From positions 1 to 15,145 of the forward strand of contig CAYSIX010000087.1 of NCBI GenBank assembly GCA_964431205.1: DNA of 15,145 nt, in the 5' to 3' direction. The position numbers and the translations under genes are program-made. Source of the stretch: CAYSIX01 sp964431205 (GTDB lineage Bacteria; Planctomycetota; Phycisphaerae; Phycisphaerales; Phycisphaeraceae). The notes under the pieces were generated by a model that was not told where the DNA came from, ran no database searches, and saw only the letters and a list, made by a program, of their open reading frames with translations. Below, piece by piece: positions 11,951 through 15,145 of this stretch; within the stretch, counting starts at the first letter, position 1, and every line of letters starts with the position of its first letter.

Positions 11951-13735
11951 TCACACGGTCACCTGCGCCAGCTCGCGGTTGCGGAACACCAGCCAGCCCA
12001 GCACCGCCGCCACCCCCGTCGAGACCACGCCGATCCACAGGACCGCGCGGCCCAGCATCTCCAGGCTCAACAGCCGACCGTCCGACACCAGCGCCGTCCC
12101 GTCGTATTCGCCGAACTTGGGCACCAGCATCATGAACCCGCTGCCCACCAGGCGCACCACCACCTTGAACGCCTCGTACAGCTCGCCCTCGCTCAACAGG
12201 CCCAGCAGGGCCCCCGGTTCCGAGCCGTAGTACTCCAGCGACTCGAACAGGTACTCGCTGCCCGCCGCCGCGAAGTACACCGTCAGACACAGCAGGCACG
12301 CGATCGGAAAGCTCAGGTACGTCCCCGCGGCCAGACCCAGCATCCCCAGGAACACCAGCTTCACCCACATCAGCCCCAGCGCCCGCACCAGGTTCGGCTC
12401 GAACCCGCCCACGCGGTAGAGCATCTCGATCCCGTCCGCCGGGTTGAAGCTCAGCGTCTTGGGCTCCCGCCCCTCCAGGGGCACGTTCGTGACCTCCAGC
12501 AACACGTCGCCGTTCTCGTCCAGCGCCTGCACCGGGATCGGCAGGACGTGGTACTGGCCCTCGGACAGGCGGACGAACGGCGAGCCGGGGCGATTGGTGT
12601 ACGGCCGCCCGTTGACGCGGATCAGCATCGGCACCTCGAAGTCGGCGCCGGACATCTTCGGCTGAAGCCGCAGTTGCACGGTGTCGCTGTGCTCGGCGGC
12701 GCCCTTCATGCCTCGAAAGAGGAACGAGCGGGTGTCGCGTGGGCCGATCGAGTACCACTGGCCGATGATCTGGCCGAGGATCTGCTCGCGCAGCTCCGGC
12801 GCGATCGGCGCGTTGGGCCGGTCCGGGTCGCCGAAGGTCTGCGGGTCCTGTTGGCGAAGCTGCGCCAGCCGCTGGGCGTAGAGCTCCTCGATGTCCACGT
12901 CGCCGGTCGGCTCGGGCCGGACCACCTGCCGGGCGACCAGCACGCGGTCGCGCACGGCGTTGGCGTCGAAGGCGTCCTGCGCCGGCTGATCGGCCAGCAG
13001 CATCGTGAACGCGTAGATCCCCCCGCCGGCCACCGCGACCAGCAGCAGGTTCAGCACCATGATCCCCAGCGCCTTGCCCGCCAGGTACTGCCCCCGGCTG
13101 ACCGGCTTGGTCAGCGAGAGAAACACCTGCCGCTGCCTCAGCTCCCCGCTGATCGTCCCGACCGCCAGGAAGATCGTCATCAGGCTCAGCAGCGCCCCGA
13201 CCGCCATCATCGACCAGGTCAGGAACGACTGCACCCGGTACTCCAGCCGCGTCTCGTTGCCGCTGACGAACGGCAGGATCGGCAGCACCAGCAGCAGCGC
13301 CACGATGAATACCAGCGGCGCCTTCATCCGGATCGCCTCGTCCAGCAGCGTGCGCGCCACGCCGAAGATCGGATGCCCCGGCGACAGCGCCGCCCGCGCC
13401 AGCATCAGCCCGAGGTAGAACGCCACGGCCATCAGGTACATCGACCCGATCGCCCGGGCCAGGCCGTACCAGTCCATGATCGCCGCCAGGCCCGCGAGCA
13501 CCGCGGCGACGCCGGTCCCGATCAGCACCGTCGTCAGCCGACCGACCCACGTCAGGTCCCGCCAGACGTACAGCCCGCGCAGGCCCCATGCCGCCGCCGC
13601 CAGCACGCCGATCGCCTGCACCCACGCCCCCGCGTCGCCCATCCCCCGCAGGCGCAGAAACGTGCCCAGACCGATGCCGGCGGCCAACCACCCCACGAAG
13701 ACGATCAGCCATATCCACGCGTTGCGTCGCATCAT
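11951..13735 (-). CDS. ABC-2 type transporter permease with large soluble insert
   Basis: This 594-residue membrane protein is the channel-forming partner of the ATPase encoded just upstream. Spans are likely near 7-27, 41-58, 67-87, 97-116, 139-158, 172-196, 222-247, 453-473, 476-490 and 565-583. The stretch GTISGELRQRQVFLSLTKPV (193-212), followed by SRGQYLAGKALG, is the signature cytoplasmic coupling segment of ABC-2 permeases of the NosY/GldF/Nat type. Unusually, residues 248-450 are a hydrophilic insert of about 200 residues with beta-rich stretches (QLRLQPKM, VPMLIRVNGRPY, DVLLEVTNVPL), presumably on the outer face of the membrane. Two adjacent ATG codons (13735, 13732) can start it; the Shine-Dalgarno site is weak. 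It lies 72 bases after the ATPase gene. Substrate unknown. Confidence 0.87.
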   Translation of the reverse strand: MMRRNAWIWLIVFVGWLAAGIGLGTFLRLRGMGDAGAWVQAIGVLAAAAWGLRGLYVWRDLTWVGRLTTVLIGTGVAAVLAGLAAIMDWYGLARAIGSMYLMAVAFYLGLMLARAALSPGHPIFGVARTLLDEAIRMKAPLVFIVALLLVLPILPFVSGNETRLEYRVQSFLTWSMMAVGALLSLMTIFLAVGTISGELRQRQVFLSLTKPVSRGQYLAGKALGIMVLNLLLVAVAGGGIYAFTMLLADQPAQDAFDANAVRDRVLVARQVVRPEPTGDVDIEELYAQRLAQLRQQDPQTFGDPDRPNAPIAPELREQILGQIIGQWYSIGPRDTRSFLFRGMKGAAEHSDTVQLRLQPKMSGADFEVPMLIRVNGRPYTNRPGSPFVRLSEGQYHVLPIPVQALDENGDVLLEVTNVPLEGREPKTLSFNPADGIEMLYRVGGFEPNLVRALGLMWVKLVFLGMLGLAAGTYLSFPIACLLCLTVYFAAAGSEYLFESLEYYGSEPGALLGLLSEGELYEAFKVVVRLVGSGFMMLVPKFGEYDGTALVSDGRLLSLEMLGRAVLWIGVVSTGVAAVLGWLVFRNRELAQVTV

Positions 13736-13807
13736 TCTCGCTTGTCGCGCCGGCTCGCTCCTCGCCGCGCGATCCGCCAGAACCCGATCTTCCCGACCTC
13801 AGGCCGG

Positions 13808-15145
13808 CTACTTACTCTTACCGCCCTCGTCCCGCCTCGGTTCGTCCGCCTCCGGCGGTTCCGATCCGATCGGCGCGCCCGACTCGGCGTTGATCAGCGC
13901 GTCCAGGAACGACTTGTCCGGCTCTTCATCCACCTCGGCACGATCCTCATCGGCGTTCGTCGCCGTCGAGCCCGCCGCCTCGGTCTCGGGCGACTCGCTG
14001 GTCGGCTTCGTCGCCCACTCGGGCAGCTCCACGTCCTCGCCGCTGTCCTCGGCCCGAACGACGTGCACGCCCTCGTCGTTGGTCCCCGTCTTGGCCGCGG
14101 GCGACGGCGTCTCCGCCGGCGCCTGCGACGGCGCCTGCGGCTTCGACGCCTCGGCCGAAGCACCCGGCGGCGCGGCGGGCGGCTTCTCGGTTGGCTCGTC
14201 CATGCGGCCCAGCAGCTCGTCGATGACCTCGATATCCGCGTCGACCGCCTCGTCCGACGGCGCCGGCTCCGGCGTCGGACCCGCCGCCGCCTCAGCGCCG
14301 GACGTTTCACCGGCGCCCGTGGTCGCAGGCGTCGGCTCGGCCCTCGGCTGCACCAGCCGGTCGATCAACTGCTCGCCCTCTTCGCCCGCGGCCGCGGCCC
14401 CGCCGGTCAGGAACTCGGCGATGCGCCCCCCCGCGCCGGCGCCGCTGGTCTCGGCGCCCTGGGTCTGCGCCTCGTGCACGATGTCCAGGAACAGCGACTC
14501 GAGCCGCTGACGCGGGTGCTCGACGCGCTCGATGTGTCGGCCGTGCTTCTCCAGGACCTGCTCGATCTCGTTGATCACGTCCTCGGGCAGCGAGCGGGTC
14601 TGGATGTTGCTGACGCCCTCCTGAACGAGCAGGTCCTCGACGCGGCCGGCCTTGCGGATCTTGCCGCCGAACATGATCGCCACGCGGTCGCAGACGTCCT
14701 CGACGTCGGCCAGCAGGTGCGAGCAGAGCAGGACGGTCTTGCCGCGGCGGGCGAGCTCGAGGATCAGGTCCTTGATCTGCCGGGTGCCCAGCGGGTCGAG
14801 GCCGGTGGTCGGCTCGTCGAGGATCAGCAGCTCGGGGTCGTTGATCAGGGCCTGGGCGAGACCGATGCGGCGTTGCATGCCCTTGGAGTATTCGCCGACG
14901 GGTCGTCGGGCGACGCGGTCGAGCCCGACCATCTCCAGAAGCATGTCGATGCGTTTATGGCGTTGGCGGCGGTCCTGGTGGAACAGCCGGCCGTAGTAGT
15001 CCAGCGTCTCGCGGGCGTTGAGGAAGCGGTAAAGGTACGACTCCTCGGGCAGGTAACCGATGCGTCGCTTGATCGAGACGTCGGTGGGGGGCCGGTGGAA
15101 GACGGCGATGCGGCCGGCGGTGGGGTGCAGCAGCCCGAGCAGCAT
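13808..15145 (-). CDS. ABC transporter ATP-binding protein, 5' end outside the window, long acidic tail
   Basis: This is the C-terminal 445 residues of an ABC ATPase; the N-terminus with the Walker A motif lies beyond 15145. The Met at the very edge is internal, in the MLLGLLHPTAG segment that follows Walker A in this family, not the start. Visible (numbered from that Met): LPEE at the Q-loop (32-35), signature YSKGMQ (86-91), Walker B LLILDEP (106-112), D-loop GLD (115-117) and the switch H143. All match export-type ATPases paired with ABC-2 permeases (CcmA/NatA/GldA-like). From about residue 230 to the end there is an unusual tail of some 215 residues, Ala/Pro/Glu/Thr-rich and acidic, with few hydrophobic segments (for example IEVIDELLGRMDEP and KSFLDALINAE). 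The tail ends in KSK and is probably disordered. It is followed by the permease and by the membrane-anchored helical protein. Confidence 0.92.
   Translation of the reverse strand: MLLGLLHPTAGRIAVFHRPPTDVSIKRRIGYLPEESYLYRFLNARETLDYYGRLFHQDRRQRHKRIDMLLEMVGLDRVARRPVGEYSKGMQRRIGLAQALINDPELLILDEPTTGLDPLGTRQIKDLILELARRGKTVLLCSHLLADVEDVCDRVAIMFGGKIRKAGRVEDLLVQEGVSNIQTRSLPEDVINEIEQVLEKHGRHIERVEHPRQRLESLFLDIVHEAQTQGAETSGAGAGGRIAEFLTGGAAAAGEEGEQLIDRLVQPRAEPTPATTGAGETSGAEAAAGPTPEPAPSDEAVDADIEVIDELLGRMDEPTEKPPAAPPGASAEASKPQAPSQAPAETPSPAAKTGTNDEGVHVVRAEDSGEDVELPEWATKPTSESPETEAAGSTATNADEDRAEVDEEPDKSFLDALINAESGAPIGSEPPEADEPRRDEGGKSK

Noticed and set aside
11923..11962. Four GTCAC strings between the permease and the helical protein gene
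   Set aside because: Irregular spacing (18, 9 and 8 bases), a short motif, and two of them lie in or at the coding end; likely chance.
11910..13718. 602-residue open frame overlapping the permease
   Set aside because: Arg/Gly/Ala-rich shadow; the permease frame has clear membrane spans and the ABC-2 coupling motif.

Overview
The window is about 15 kb of very G+C-rich, densely coding bacterial DNA. It most resembles a planctomycete, probably of the Phycisphaerae type. The signs are a PEP-CTERM sorting signal on a secreted protein, a rhomboid protease fused to a helical repeat tail, an A-type iron-sulfur carrier with the planctomycete-like CDPKSYLYLNG stretch, and many starts without a clear Shine-Dalgarno sequence. 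This placement is inferred from family style and composition; there is no rRNA gene in the window. I see no tRNA, rRNA, CRISPR array, insertion sequence, phage gene or attachment site.

Left region (1-2492): a secreted PEP-CTERM protein lies on the minus strand, with an excellent ribosome binding site and a textbook rho-independent terminator. Behind it, also on minus, is a diverged short-type adenylate kinase (1226-1855). A 304-base divergent gap with a nested inverted repeat and a sigma70-like promoter separates the kinase from an IscA/ErpA-type iron-sulfur carrier on plus (2160-2492).

Second region (2572-5062, minus): a GTG-started zinc-ribbon, single-membrane-span protein of unknown function is followed 25 bases later by a rhomboid intramembrane protease with a helical repeat tail. 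They look like one transcript.

Third region (5183-9683, plus): DNA polymerase/3'-5' exonuclease PolX, a xylose-isomerase-like TIM-barrel sugar epimerase, a SpoU-type 2'-O-ribose RNA methyltransferase and a hexose-6-phosphate mutarotase follow each other with gaps of 29, 33 and 80 bases. Three of the four have a TAnnnT box 7-8 bases before the ATG, which hints at leaderless or internal promoters.

Right region (9766-15145, minus): an ABC export-type module. It begins beyond the right edge with an ATPase whose Walker A is outside the window and which carries a roughly 215-residue acidic, Ala/Pro-rich tail. Next comes an ABC-2 permease with a roughly 200-residue soluble insert, then a 715-residue membrane-anchored helical protein that I read as a dedicated partner of the transporter. 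This three-gene module is the least understood and most interesting part of the window; its substrate cannot be read from the sequence.
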